Source of the DNA: an uncultured Clostridium sp.
GTDB taxonomy: Bacteria > Bacillota > Clostridia > Clostridiales > Clostridiaceae
Direction: 5' to 3'
DNA length: 64,000 nucleotides
Assembly (NCBI GenBank): GCA_937927335.1
Contig: CALBDU010000016.1
Coordinates: forward strand, 1 to 64,000
Part shown: in pieces, positions 36,811 through 45,355 of the stretch
Layout of the letters: each line of letters starts with the position of its first letter
Position numbering within the stretch: position 1 is the stretch's first letter
Translations under genes and position numbers: made by a program
Notes under the pieces: model-generated
What the model was told of the DNA's origin: nothing
Database searches by the model: none
What the model saw: the letters and a program-made list of their open reading frames with translations, nothing else

Positions 36811-36865
36811 TAAAATTCCCCCCTATAAAAAATTTAATTTTAACTTAATTAATTATTTATTAATT

Positions 36866-36894
36866 ATTTTACTATTTATTAAATTTTTGGTCAA
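36866..36894 (-). promoter_or_regulatory. Promoter of the aminotransferase gene
   Basis: On the minus strand: TTGACC (36894-36889), 17-base spacer, TAAAAT (36871-36866). An AT-only inverted repeat (TTAATAAATAATTAA) follows the -10 box and may be an operator. Confidence 0.65.
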
Positions 36895-36903
36895 CAAAAA
36901 ATA

Positions 36904-37455
36904 TTAATAAATTGGAGGACAGATATTGGATATCCCAGTGATCTTTTTTGATGTAGGATTATAAAATTTATGAGGTATATTTTCCTGAATATATATGCTG
37001 TCTCCTGTGTTAAGTCTGTATTTTTCATCTCCCAGGTTAATTTCTATTGTACCGTCCAGTATGTAAATGCACTCATCTGCTGCATGAACCATAAATTCCT
37101 CACTGCTCCAGCTATGTGGTTCCAGTTGGAAATATATAATTTCCATTTTAAGATTAATCTCTCTGTCTGCAGCCATGGGAGTCATAAATTCATACGCAAT
37201 ACTTGAATTAGGGAGTTCCAGCTTTTTTCTTTTATCTGCCTTAACAAGTACATTCTTCCTTTTGTCTTCCGCTAGAAAAGAGTACAAGGGCACCTCCAAG
37301 GCCATTGATATCTTTCTTAAAGATGACAGTGAAGGATCTATTAAATTTCTCTCTATTTGTGATAGATAGCTGGCTGTGAGGCTTGTTTTATCCGCCAGTT
37401 CATTAAGGGTAAGCCCTTTTTCCTGCCTTATGGATCTGATTTTTGCACCAAACAT
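36904..37455 (-). CDS. XRE-cupin transcriptional regulator
   Basis: 183 residues from the ATG at 37455 (GGAGGG 5 bases upstream); the open frame runs 40 codons further without a site. N-terminal helix-turn-helix of XRE type (KIRSIRQEKGLTLNELADKTSLTASYLSQIERNLIDPSLSSLRKIS, about 4-58). C-terminal cupin (about 110-180: FMVHAADECIYILDGTIEINLGDEKYRLNTGDSIYIQENIPHKFYNP). This PuuR-like layout often controls amine and amino-acid catabolism. It lies between the aminotransferase gene and the divergent permease gene, so both are candidate targets. Confidence 0.9.
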   Translation of the reverse strand: MFGAKIRSIRQEKGLTLNELADKTSLTASYLSQIERNLIDPSLSSLRKISMALEVPLYSFLAEDKRKNVLVKADKRKKLELPNSSIAYEFMTPMAADREINLKMEIIYFQLEPHSWSSEEFMVHAADECIYILDGTIEINLGDEKYRLNTGDSIYIQENIPHKFYNPTSKKITGISNICPPIY

Positions 37456-37492
37456 AAAATCCCTCCGTTTTTTGAGAAAATATATATTGAAT

Positions 37493-37521
37493 ATTTTACA
37501 CCAATTCAACATATAAGTAAA
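37493..37521 (-). promoter_or_regulatory. Promoter of the XRE-cupin gene
   Basis: On the minus strand: TTTACT (37521-37516), 17-base spacer, TAAAAT (37498-37493), about 38 bases before the ATG. Confidence 0.55.
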
Positions 37522-37601
37522 ATAAATAGTAAACTTCTGCCACTTTAATGCAATAAATTGATAAATTAATATCAATTATATTCATATAATTTTATATTAC
37601 C

Positions 37602-37616
37602 AATTTTCACATAATT
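37602..37616 (+). promoter_or_regulatory. Weak CodY-box candidate
   Basis: AATTTTCACATAATT matches the CodY consensus AATTTTCWGAAAATT at 13 of 15 positions, in the divergent region between the XRE-cupin and permease genes. AT richness makes chance matches common. Confidence 0.3.
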
Positions 37617-37676
37617 GAAAATATGCATTTGAAATCAAGCAATTATGGTCATTATAGGCTTCTTATTTCCTCTAAA

Positions 37677-37711
37677 AACATAAATATTAACTTATTGTTA
37701 ATATTTATGTT
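37677..37711. repeat. Perfect 15-bp inverted repeat upstream of permease 1, operator candidate
   Basis: AACATAAATATTAAC (37677-37691) and GTTAATATTTATGTT (37697-37711) around a 5-base spacer. The right arm overlaps the -35 box of the permease promoter by two bases. Part of the 424-base region 37456-37879, in which I otherwise see only promoters and AT-rich sequence. Confidence 0.6.
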
Positions 37712-37738
37712 GATTTTATATTCAAATGATGATAAAAT
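37710..37738 (+). promoter_or_regulatory. Promoter of permease 1
   Basis: TTGATT (37710-37715), 17-base spacer, TAAAAT (37733-37738). The spacer and flanks closely resemble those of permease 2, which shows that the promoter was duplicated with the gene. Confidence 0.6.
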
Positions 37739-37879
37739 GAGTACATTCAGAATATTATAATTATTGAAAGCGCAATTATTTATAAGTATCATGTAGTTAT
37801 TTTCCGGCGCAGCAAGGGGGTGAAATTTAAAAAGGAAATAATTACAAAGTTTATTAATTATTAATAGGGGGGTTAAATT

Positions 37880-39265
37880 ATGAGCGAACATGGCGGATCT
37901 CTTGGTGGAGAACAGCTAGAGCGTGGTCTTGAAGAGAGACACGTGCAACTTATGGCAATAGGTGGAGCAATAGGTGTTGGTTTGTTCCTTGGTTCAGCAA
38001 CAGCAATAAAAATGGCTGGACCTGCATTATTACTTGCATACGCAGGTGGCGGACTTATTCTTTATATCATTATGCGTGCACTTGGTGAAATGGCTGTTGA
38101 GCATCCTATAGCAGGTTCATTCTCAGCTTACGCATACGAATTCATATCACCTTTACTTGGCTTCATGACTGGTTGGTCATACTGGTTCATGTGGGTTGTT
38201 ACATGTATGGCAGAAACCACAGCAGTTGGTGTTTACATCCAGTTCTGGTGGCCATCAGTTCCACAGTGGCTTACAGCTTTCATATGCATAGTTCTTTTAA
38301 CACTTGTTAACCTTACAGCAGCAAGTCTCTTCGGAGAACTGGAATTCTGGTTTGCTTTGATAAAGGTTGTTACTATTATAGTTATGATCATTGTTGGTGC
38401 TATCATGATGTTCACAGGCCTTGGAAACAATGGAGTTCCAGTTGGATTCTCCAACTTGTATTCCCATGGCGGTTTCTTCCCTAAAGGAATTTGGGGACCT
38501 ATCCAGGCTTTAGTTATGGTAACCTTCGCATTCTTAGGAATCGAGCTTATCGGTGTTACTGCCGGTGAAGCAAAGAACCCTGACAAAGTTATACCTTCAG
38601 CTATAAAGAAGGTTTTCTGGAGAATTATGATATTCTACGTTGGCGCTTTGACAGTTATAATGTCACTTTATCCTTGGACAGAAATAGGAACAAAAGGAAG
38701 CCCGTTCGTTATGACATTTGCAAGCCTTGGTATTTCAGCAGCAGCTGGTATCATCAACTTCGTTGTTTTAACAGCAGCTTCATCATCCTGTAACTCAGGT
38801 ATATATACAACCGGACGTATGATTTACAGCTTGGCACTTGAAGGAAAAGCTCCAGTATATTTTGCACAGGTTAGTAAATCAAAGGTTCCTGCAAGAGGTA
38901 TCGTATTCTCAGCAGGATGTATGATGATCGGTGTTGTTCTTAACTTTGTAGTTCCTGCAGAAGCATTTGGATATGTTACTTCCATAGCTACCTTCGTTGG
39001 TATATTCGTATGGTTTGTAATTACCTGGTGCCAGATGAACTTCAGAAAGAGACTTACACCTGAACAAGTTAAAAACTTAAAGTTCCCTATGTTTGGATAT
39101 CCTTGGGCTAACTACCTTGCAATAGCATTCCTTGCTTTCGTTATCATAGTTATGTGCATGAGTGCAGGCAACAGAGTAGCAGTTATAGTTGGATTCCCTT
39201 GGTTGATATTCTTATGGGTAATCTACAAGGTTAAATTCAGCAAAACAGATGTAGGCTCAAAATAA
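37880..39265 (+). CDS. Amino acid permease, APC/AAT family (copy 1)
   Basis: 461 residues with about 12 membrane helices. The APC signature is at the N terminus: GLEERHVQLMAIGGAIGVGLFLGSATAIKMAGPALLLAYAGGGL. Typical later segments are FGIELIGVTAGEAKNPDKVIPSAI (here FLGIELIGVTAGEA) and SSCNSGIYTTGRMIYSLALEGKAP. The CycA/GabP/AnsP group imports alanine, glycine, D-serine, GABA or related amino acids with protons. Its neighbours (omega-aminotransferases, semialdehyde dehydrogenase) suggest a beta-alanine- or GABA-type substrate. Ribosome site GGGGGG. Confidence 0.92.
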   Translation: MSEHGGSLGGEQLERGLEERHVQLMAIGGAIGVGLFLGSATAIKMAGPALLLAYAGGGLILYIIMRALGEMAVEHPIAGSFSAYAYEFISPLLGFMTGWSYWFMWVVTCMAETTAVGVYIQFWWPSVPQWLTAFICIVLLTLVNLTAASLFGELEFWFALIKVVTIIVMIIVGAIMMFTGLGNNGVPVGFSNLYSHGGFFPKGIWGPIQALVMVTFAFLGIELIGVTAGEAKNPDKVIPSAIKKVFWRIMIFYVGALTVIMSLYPWTEIGTKGSPFVMTFASLGISAAAGIINFVVLTAASSSCNSGIYTTGRMIYSLALEGKAPVYFAQVSKSKVPARGIVFSAGCMMIGVVLNFVVPAEAFGYVTSIATFVGIFVWFVITWCQMNFRKRLTPEQVKNLKFPMFGYPWANYLAIAFLAFVIIVMCMSAGNRVAVIVGFPWLIFLWVIYKVKFSKTDVGSK

Positions 39266-39277
39266 ATTTATTCATAC

Positions 39278-39313
39278 AGAAACCGTCTCTAAATGAGACG
39301 GTTTCTTATTTTG
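39278..39313 (+). terminator. Terminator after permease 1
   Basis: Perfect 11-bp stem GAAACCGTCTC / GAGACGGTTTC followed by TTATTTT. It separates the two permease genes, which also have separate promoters. Confidence 0.85.
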
Positions 39314-39372
39314 TGGATATTTTTTGTTATATTCGAAATTTTCAATTCATTCACAATCATGTAATTAGTCTA

Positions 39373-39401
39373 TTGATTTTATTTTTGAATGGTGATAGAA
39401 T
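39373..39401 (+). promoter_or_regulatory. Promoter of permease 2
   Basis: TTGATT (39373-39378), 17-base spacer, TAGAAT (39396-39401). The element is parallel to the permease 1 promoter, but the 15-bp inverted repeat found there is absent here. Confidence 0.55.
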
Positions 39402-39514
39402 AATTTTTGTCAGAATATTATATTTTCTGCAATTATAATATTTTTAATTATCTTTCATAATTATCTTCCTGGCAGAGGGAAGTGACTGAATCAATTTTTA
39501 AGGGGGTAAAAAAT

Positions 39515-40897
39515 ATGAGCGAAAATGGCGGAGCTCTTGGCGGAGAGCAGCTGGAACGTGGTCTTGAAGAGAGACACGTACAACTTATGGCAATTGGTGG
39601 AGCAATCGGTGTTGGTTTGTTCCTTGGTTCAGCATCAGCAATAAAAGTAGCTGGACCAGCATTATTACTTGCTTATGCAGGTGGCGGATTTATTCTTTAT
39701 ATCATTATGCGTGCACTTGGTGAAATGGCTGTTGAGCATCCTATTGCAGGATCATTCTCAGCTTATGCTTATGAATTCATATCACCATTATTCGGTTTCT
39801 TAACTGGTTGGTCATATTGGTTCATGTGGGTTGTTACATGTATGGCAGAAACCACAGCTGTTGGTGTTTATATCAATTTCTGGTGGCCTAATTTCCCAAC
39901 ATGGTTGTCAGCATTTATTTGCATAGTTCTTTTAACATTAGTTAACCTTACTGCAGCTAGTCTTTTCGGTGAATTCGAATTCTGGTTTGCTTTGATAAAG
40001 GTTGTTACAATAATAGTTATGATAGTTATTGGTGCTATCATGATGTTTACAGGCCTTGGAAACAATGGTGTTGCTGTTGGTTTCTCAAATCTTTACAGTC
40101 ACGGCGGATTCTTCCCTAAAGGAATAGGCGGACCAATCCAGGCATTAGTTATGGTTACCTTCGCGTTCTTAGGAATTGAGCTTATCGGTGTTACTGCCGG
40201 TGAAGCAAAGAACCCTGACAAAGTTATACCTTCAGCTATAAAGAAGGTTTTCTGGCGAGTAATGATATTCTATGTTGGTGCATTAACAGTTATAATGTCC
40301 CTTTATCCATGGAATGAAATTGGAACAAAAGGAAGCCCGTTTGTTTTAACATTTGCAAGTCTTGGTATTTCAGCAGCAGCTGGTATCATTAACTTCGTTG
40401 TTTTAACAGCAGCTTCATCATCCTGTAACTCAGGTATATACACAACTGGACGTATGCTTTACAGCTTAGCATTAGAAGGTAAAGCACCTGCTTTATTTGC
40501 AAAGGTAAGCAAGACTAAGGTTCCTGCAGCTGGAATTATATTCTCAGCTGGATGTATGATGATAGGCGTTGTTCTTAACTATGTAGTTCCTGCAGAAGCA
40601 TTCAACTATGTAACTTCCATAGCTACATTCGTTGGTATCTTCGTATGGTTTGTTATAACCTGGTGCCAGATGAACTTCAGAAAAGGACTTACTCCTGAAC
40701 AGGTTAAGAACCTGAAGTTCCCTATGTTTGGATATCCTATAGCTAACTATATTGCAATAGCTTTCTTAGCCTTTGTTATAGTTGTTATGTGCATGAATCC
40801 TGGAAACAGAGTTGCTGTTATAGTTGGATTCCCATGGCTGATATTCTTATGGTTAATCTACAAATTTAAATTCAGCAAAACTGAAATTAAAAAATAA
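39515..40897 (+). CDS. Amino acid permease, APC/AAT family (copy 2)
   Basis: 460 residues from the ATG at 39515 (AAGGGGG 9 bases upstream); the 11 codons before it in the same frame lack a site. Nearly identical to copy 1 over its whole length, with scattered changes such as MSENGGALGGEQ for MSEHGGSLGGEQ, SASAIKVAG for SATAIKMAG and FNYVTSIATF for FGYVTSIATF. Same 12-helix APC layout, same likely substrate class. The pair is a recent tandem duplication; differing residues cluster in periplasmic and helix-edge positions, so kinetics or specificity may differ. Confidence 0.92.
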   Translation: MSENGGALGGEQLERGLEERHVQLMAIGGAIGVGLFLGSASAIKVAGPALLLAYAGGGFILYIIMRALGEMAVEHPIAGSFSAYAYEFISPLFGFLTGWSYWFMWVVTCMAETTAVGVYINFWWPNFPTWLSAFICIVLLTLVNLTAASLFGEFEFWFALIKVVTIIVMIVIGAIMMFTGLGNNGVAVGFSNLYSHGGFFPKGIGGPIQALVMVTFAFLGIELIGVTAGEAKNPDKVIPSAIKKVFWRVMIFYVGALTVIMSLYPWNEIGTKGSPFVLTFASLGISAAAGIINFVVLTAASSSCNSGIYTTGRMLYSLALEGKAPALFAKVSKTKVPAAGIIFSAGCMMIGVVLNYVVPAEAFNYVTSIATFVGIFVWFVITWCQMNFRKGLTPEQVKNLKFPMFGYPIANYIAIAFLAFVIVVMCMNPGNRVAVIVGFPWLIFLWLIYKFKFSKTEIKK

Positions 40898-40905
40898 CTA
40901 ATATT

Positions 40906-40936
40906 AGACCTCCGGAATAATTCCGGAGGTCTTTTT
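40906..40936 (+). terminator. Terminator after permease 2
   Basis: Stem AGACCTCCGGAA / TTCCGGAGGTCT followed by TTTTT. Confidence 0.9.
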
Positions 40937-40942
40937 ATGTAC

Positions 40943-40982
40943 TAAAAAAATACTGCTGCAGCCAGAAAGCTGAACAGCAGCG
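40943..40982 (-). terminator. Terminator after mmsA
   Basis: On the minus strand, stem CTGCTG..CAGC / GCTG..GCAG with one internal loop, followed by seven T residues. Confidence 0.75.
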
Positions 40983-40994
40983 TTTATTTGATCC

Positions 40995-42518
40995 CTAATC
41001 GCCTCCGCCTACGGAACCGTCCCAAGTATCAACCTTAGTCTTTTTCTTTTCTTCCTCACTGAACCATGTACTGGTTACAGCCTTTGTCTCAGTGTAGAAC
41101 CTGACTCCGTCTTTTCCCAAAGTGTGAAGATCACCAAAGAAAGATTTCTTGTGGCCGGTAAATGGGAATATTCCAACAGGAACAGGAATTCCAACGTTTA
41201 TACCAACCATGCCTCCATGGGTTCTTCTTGCAAATTCCCTGCTGTAATATCCGCTTTGAGTAAATATTACAGAACCGTTTGCAAATGGATTGCTATTCAT
41301 TATCTTTAAGCCTTCCTCAAAATCCTTGACCCTCTTAATACAAACTACAGGTCCGAATATTTCATTGTCGCCCACGGTCATTTCAGGAGTTACATGATCA
41401 AGAATTGTTGGTCCGAGATAGAAGCCGTTTTCGTAGCCTGGAACCTTAACATCCCTTCCGTCCAGCACAAGCTTTGCTCCTTCTTCAATTCCTTTGTTTA
41501 TCCAGTTGGTTACGAACCTTTTATGTTCAGCAGTGACTACCGGTCCAAGCTGTGAGGTTTTATCATAAGCAGGACCTATTTTTAGTTCTTTTGCATATTT
41601 AACCAGTAATTCTACCAGCTGATCTGCAATACTTTCCTGAGCAACTATTACAGGTAAAGCCATACATCTTTCACCGGCACAGCCAAAGGATGAATTTATA
41701 ATACCCCTTGCTGTTCTTTCCAAAGCAGCATCTTCCATAACCAGCCCATGGTTTTTAGCTTCACATAATGCCTGTACTCTCTTGCCGTTAGCTGCAGCCG
41801 TTCCATAGATATGAAGTCCTACTGAAGTTGAACCAACAAAAGTAATACCCTTTACATCAGGATGTTTCAAAAATATTTCTGCTTCATTCCTGCTGCAGGT
41901 AACAATATTAAGTACACCATCAGGAAGACCAGCTTCCTTCCATAATTCCGCACATCTCATTGATGTCATTGGAGTCATAGAAGCAGCCTTAATTACAATT
42001 GTATTTCCGCAGGCAATACATAACGGAGACATCCAGCCCATAGGTATCATACCGGGGAAGTTAAAGGGTGCAATACCAGCAAATACCCCCACGGATTCTT
42101 TGTAGAGAACTGTATCATAACCTGTGGATGTGTTCATGAGGGATTCTCCCATCATTAATGTTGGTATTCCACAAGCCAGTTCCACTGGTTCTTTAATCTT
42201 CAGGATATCGCCTTTAGCTTCCTCCCATACCTTACCGTTCTCTCTTGCCACCATTTCAGTTAGCTCGTCCATATGTTCTTCGATCAAATCTCTGAATTTA
42301 TATAAAACCTGTGCTCTTTTCATTACAGGGGTCTGCGACCATTCAGGGAATGCTTCACTGGCCGCTTTTACAGCCATATTAACCTCTTCCTCTGTACAGC
42401 ATGGCGCCTTTGCTATAACTTCCCCGGTACTTGGATTAAATACATCCATGTATTTTTCAGTTTTAGATTCAATCCACTGTCCGCCTGCATAAAACTTTAA
42501 TTTTTTTACTTCACTCAT
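40995..42518 (-). CDS. mmsA: CoA-acylating (methyl)malonate-semialdehyde dehydrogenase
   Basis: 507 residues, an aldehyde dehydrogenase of the MmsA/IolA type. It converts malonate semialdehyde (or methylmalonate semialdehyde) with CoA and NAD to acetyl-CoA (or propionyl-CoA) and CO2. The catalytic Cys lies in NSSFGCAGERCMALPVIV, the NAD region in ITFVGSTSVGLHIY, and the subgroup's APFNFPGMIPMGWMSPLCIACGN, PFTGHKKSFFGDLHTLGKDGVRFYT are present. The gene follows pucR by 18 bases and an omega-aminotransferase, so the semialdehyde probably comes from that transaminase. An acidic Gly-rich tail ends the protein. Confidence 0.92.
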   Translation of the reverse strand: MSEVKKLKFYAGGQWIESKTEKYMDVFNPSTGEVIAKAPCCTEEEVNMAVKAASEAFPEWSQTPVMKRAQVLYKFRDLIEEHMDELTEMVARENGKVWEEAKGDILKIKEPVELACGIPTLMMGESLMNTSTGYDTVLYKESVGVFAGIAPFNFPGMIPMGWMSPLCIACGNTIVIKAASMTPMTSMRCAELWKEAGLPDGVLNIVTCSRNEAEIFLKHPDVKGITFVGSTSVGLHIYGTAAANGKRVQALCEAKNHGLVMEDAALERTARGIINSSFGCAGERCMALPVIVAQESIADQLVELLVKYAKELKIGPAYDKTSQLGPVVTAEHKRFVTNWINKGIEEGAKLVLDGRDVKVPGYENGFYLGPTILDHVTPEMTVGDNEIFGPVVCIKRVKDFEEGLKIMNSNPFANGSVIFTQSGYYSREFARRTHGGMVGINVGIPVPVGIFPFTGHKKSFFGDLHTLGKDGVRFYTETKAVTSTWFSEEEKKKTKVDTWDGSVGGGD

Positions 42519-42536
42519 TTTAACCCTCCTAGTAGT

Positions 42537-43748
42537 TTAATCATTTAATATTTGCTTTACCAAGAACCCCAGGTGGCATTCAAACCTAACCTTTGGATCA
42601 GAAAGATCCAGCTTTAAAATTTCCTGAACTTTATTGATTTTATACATTAATGTATTTCTATGCATATAAAGCTTCTGAGAGGTTTGAATATAACTGCCGT
42701 TTTCCTGGAGAAATGTATATAGTATGTCCATAAAATCAGAATGATTTTGTATGTCATATTGCTCCAATTTTCCCAGGGTATCGTAGTAATATTCCTTTAA
42801 TAATAAAGAATTTTCAATTTCTGTTATCAATTTGTATGCACCTATATTTGAATAAAACAAGGTGTCATCAGTTCTCCCTTCGGCTTTTAAAACCTTTAAT
42901 GTCTTTTCGGCCTCCAGATAGCTTTTTTTAATTTGTGAAAAATCTGTGCAACAGTTGCCCATGGTAATACTTACGCTGATATCAGGAAAATTATTCTTGC
43001 AGCTCTCTCTTATAATATCTGAAAGTATATTTAGATTAGGATGTCTCTCTTTTTCGTTTATTAATAACAGAATAACTGACTTATCCTGGAGATAGCTTAT
43101 GGGCCTGCTTCTTGAATCTGATACAGCACTATTCACTGAATTAAAAAATATGTCTTTCATATGAATAAGACTTTGCTCATCTCTTATATTTTTGGAGTAC
43201 ATATACTGTTGAAATCCATCAATGGCTACAATAGCTATTCTGAAGGTTTTAAACGTACCATAGCTGTGGTCCGATATCTGCTTTGTGAAATCTTCAAAGG
43301 TCACCTTATTGAAAAATATGATATTCATCAAAAGATCCTGATAGGAGATCTCCTCCATATGCCTTTTCACCACTTCTTCACAGATTACCTTTGTAGTATC
43401 TGCTATACTCACTTCCCATGGAAGCTCCAGAACAGCAAAATCATTTTCATCGGCAATGGTTTTTATCTCCTGAGGTACACTATCAAAATACTTTCCCACA
43501 TTCAATATCAAACCTACTGCATTTTTTTCAATTAGACCTTCTACCAGGGTTATGAAATCCTGAATATTATTTTGAACTGCAACTCCGGTGAGAATAATCA
43601 ATTCGTCACTTTGTACATATCTCAAGAGATCCGGAGTTTCAACAATATGAACCCATCTAACTATCTTATAAATTCCTTTGCTGCCGCTAACAACCTTTAA
43701 ATCGTGAAGCTCCGGCAGGTTAAGCAGCTGGTCAAATCTAACGCCCAT
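42537..43748 (-). CDS. PucR-family transcriptional regulator
   Basis: 403 residues. N-terminal PucR domain (about 1-125: RFDQLLNLPELHDLKVVSGSKGIYKIVRWVHIVETPDLLRYVQSDELIILTG), a middle GGDEF-like fold (about 165-265), and a C-terminal helix-turn-helix (about 345-400: LQENGSYIQTSQKLYMHRNTLMYKINKVQEIL). Members activate purine, urea, GABA or proline catabolism. Located between an aminotransferase gene and mmsA on the same strand, and most likely controls them. Ribosome site GTGAGG. Confidence 0.92.
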   Translation of the reverse strand: MGVRFDQLLNLPELHDLKVVSGSKGIYKIVRWVHIVETPDLLRYVQSDELIILTGVAVQNNIQDFITLVEGLIEKNAVGLILNVGKYFDSVPQEIKTIADENDFAVLELPWEVSIADTTKVICEEVVKRHMEEISYQDLLMNIIFFNKVTFEDFTKQISDHSYGTFKTFRIAIVAIDGFQQYMYSKNIRDEQSLIHMKDIFFNSVNSAVSDSRSRPISYLQDKSVILLLINEKERHPNLNILSDIIRESCKNNFPDISVSITMGNCCTDFSQIKKSYLEAEKTLKVLKAEGRTDDTLFYSNIGAYKLITEIENSLLLKEYYYDTLGKLEQYDIQNHSDFMDILYTFLQENGSYIQTSQKLYMHRNTLMYKINKVQEILKLDLSDPKVRFECHLGFLVKQILND

Positions 43749-43855
43749 AATTCAACCTCACTCTCAAAATATTTTTATTTTTCAGAAAAATCATATTAAT
43801 TTTATCATATTTTGAATTATTTATAAATATTCGCAGGATTATGGGCATTAATATC

Positions 43856-45199
43856 TTATTCTGTATATTGATCAGCTATAGAAAGTGCTTTGTCAATTGC
43901 CACAAATGCCTCTTCAACCTGCTCTGGTTTGATAACACACGGAGGTACTACTAATATCCAGTTCCATCTTATATCCATATACATCCCATCATCCAGCAGT
44001 GAAGCACTAACTTTGTCCATTACCTCTCCGCCGCCGTTCCAAGGAACTATAGGCTCTCTTGTTTCACGATTTTTCACAAGCTCAATGCAGCCAAATACTC
44101 CGATATTTCTTACATCGCCTACTGATTTATGCTTAGCTTTCATTTCTTCCATTTTCTGAAGTATGAATTTCCCAACTTCCTTGGCATTTTCAATTATTTT
44201 TTCTTCCTTATATACATTAATTGTAGCTACTGCTGCAGCACAGGCTAACGGGTGCCCGCTATAGGTTAATCCGCAGCTCAAGAACCTGTCTTTAATTGCG
44301 TCATATACCCTGTCAGATATACAAACTGCACCCAAAGGAATATACCCTGAATTTATTCCCTTAGCCACTGACATAATATCAGGTGCTACACCAAAGTGAT
44401 CCACTGCAAACCATTCTCCAGTTCTTCCAAAGCCGCTCATAACCTCATCATCAATAAACATAATATCGTATTTAGTGCAGAGTTCCCTGATACCTTTATA
44501 GTATTCTGGAGGCGGAATAAATATTCCGTTTGATCCCGTTACTCCTTCCATAATGAAACCAGCTATGGTTTTAGGGTCTTCAAACTTTATGACCTCTTCC
44601 ACATGTTTAACACATTCCATGTTGCATTTTCCATATTCCTTGCCGAACACACATCTGTAGCAATAAGGATCAAACACTCTTACCACTCCTGGAACGCCTG
44701 GCTCAACCTGGGTTCTTCTAGGCTCACCGGTTAGTGAAACCGCTCCCATGGTAGCTCCATGGTAGGATCTATAACGGGAAATTATTTTTGATTTTCCGGT
44801 AGCCATTTTTGCAATTTTTACTGCGTTCTCATTGGCATCAGCTCCGCCGTTTGTAAAAAAGAAGTGATTTAAACCTTCAGGTGTTACTTCACTCATCAGT
44901 TTTCCTAAAGTGCTTCTTGCATCTACAGCCAGGCTTGGCGCAGCATAACAAAGCTTTCCGGCCTGATCCTGAATAGCTTTTACAACCTTCGGATGCTGGT
45001 GGCCTATATTAAGATTTACAATCTGCGAGTACATATCAAGATATCTTTTTCCATTGCCGTCCCAGAAGTAGCAGCCCTCTGCTTTGTCGATAACGATAGG
45101 TTTAACTTTGGATTGCACTGACCATGAATGAATAACATGGGCCCTGTCATTTTTGTAGGTTTCTTCTGCAGCTAATTTTCTCTGCTCTTCCATGCTCAT
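43856..45199 (-). CDS. Class III aminotransferase, beta-alanine/taurine type
   Basis: 447 residues from the ATG at 45199 (GAGGTG 7 bases upstream). PLP lysine in IMSVAKGINSGYIPLGAV, with the preceding DDEVMSGFGRTGEWFAVDHFG. The N-terminal AEGCYFWDGNGKRYLDMYSQIVNLNIGHQHP and 'RYRSYHGATMGAVSLTGEPRR' match omega-amino acid:pyruvate aminotransferases (taurine, beta-alanine). Cysteine insertion similar to the gene at 35458 (CYRCVFGKEYGKCNMEC). Downstream are pucR and mmsA, so conversion of beta-alanine to malonate semialdehyde is the best reading. Substrate is inferred. Confidence 0.88.
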   Translation of the reverse strand: MSMEEQRKLAAEETYKNDRAHVIHSWSVQSKVKPIVIDKAEGCYFWDGNGKRYLDMYSQIVNLNIGHQHPKVVKAIQDQAGKLCYAAPSLAVDARSTLGKLMSEVTPEGLNHFFFTNGGADANENAVKIAKMATGKSKIISRYRSYHGATMGAVSLTGEPRRTQVEPGVPGVVRVFDPYCYRCVFGKEYGKCNMECVKHVEEVIKFEDPKTIAGFIMEGVTGSNGIFIPPPEYYKGIRELCTKYDIMFIDDEVMSGFGRTGEWFAVDHFGVAPDIMSVAKGINSGYIPLGAVCISDRVYDAIKDRFLSCGLTYSGHPLACAAAVATINVYKEEKIIENAKEVGKFILQKMEEMKAKHKSVGDVRNIGVFGCIELVKNRETREPIVPWNGGGEVMDKVSASLLDDGMYMDIRWNWILVVPPCVIKPEQVEEAFVAIDKALSIADQYTE

Positions 45200-45320
45200 A
45201 AAATTACACCTCACTAAAAAAATATTTTTACCTTATAAATATATTACTGTTGGTGGTCATTTAAGTATATGTATTTATGAACATATTTTTTAGGCAATTT
45301 AACTAAATTAAATAATTAAC

Positions 45321-45344
45321 AAAAAAACACCCTTTTGGGTGTTA
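45321..45344 (-). terminator. Terminator after the GGDEF-EAL gene
   Basis: Stem AACACCC / GGGTGTT with TTTT loop, followed on the minus strand by seven T residues. It also separates the GGDEF-EAL gene from the aminotransferase promoter region. Confidence 0.85.
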
Positions 45345-45355
45345 AAAGCTTAAAA

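Noticed and set aside
39440..39515. Possible sigma-54 (-24/-12) promoter upstream of permease 2
   Set aside because: CTGGCAGAGGG resembles a -24 element, but there is no GC/TTGC at the -12 distance, and a good sigma-A promoter is present at 39373-39401.
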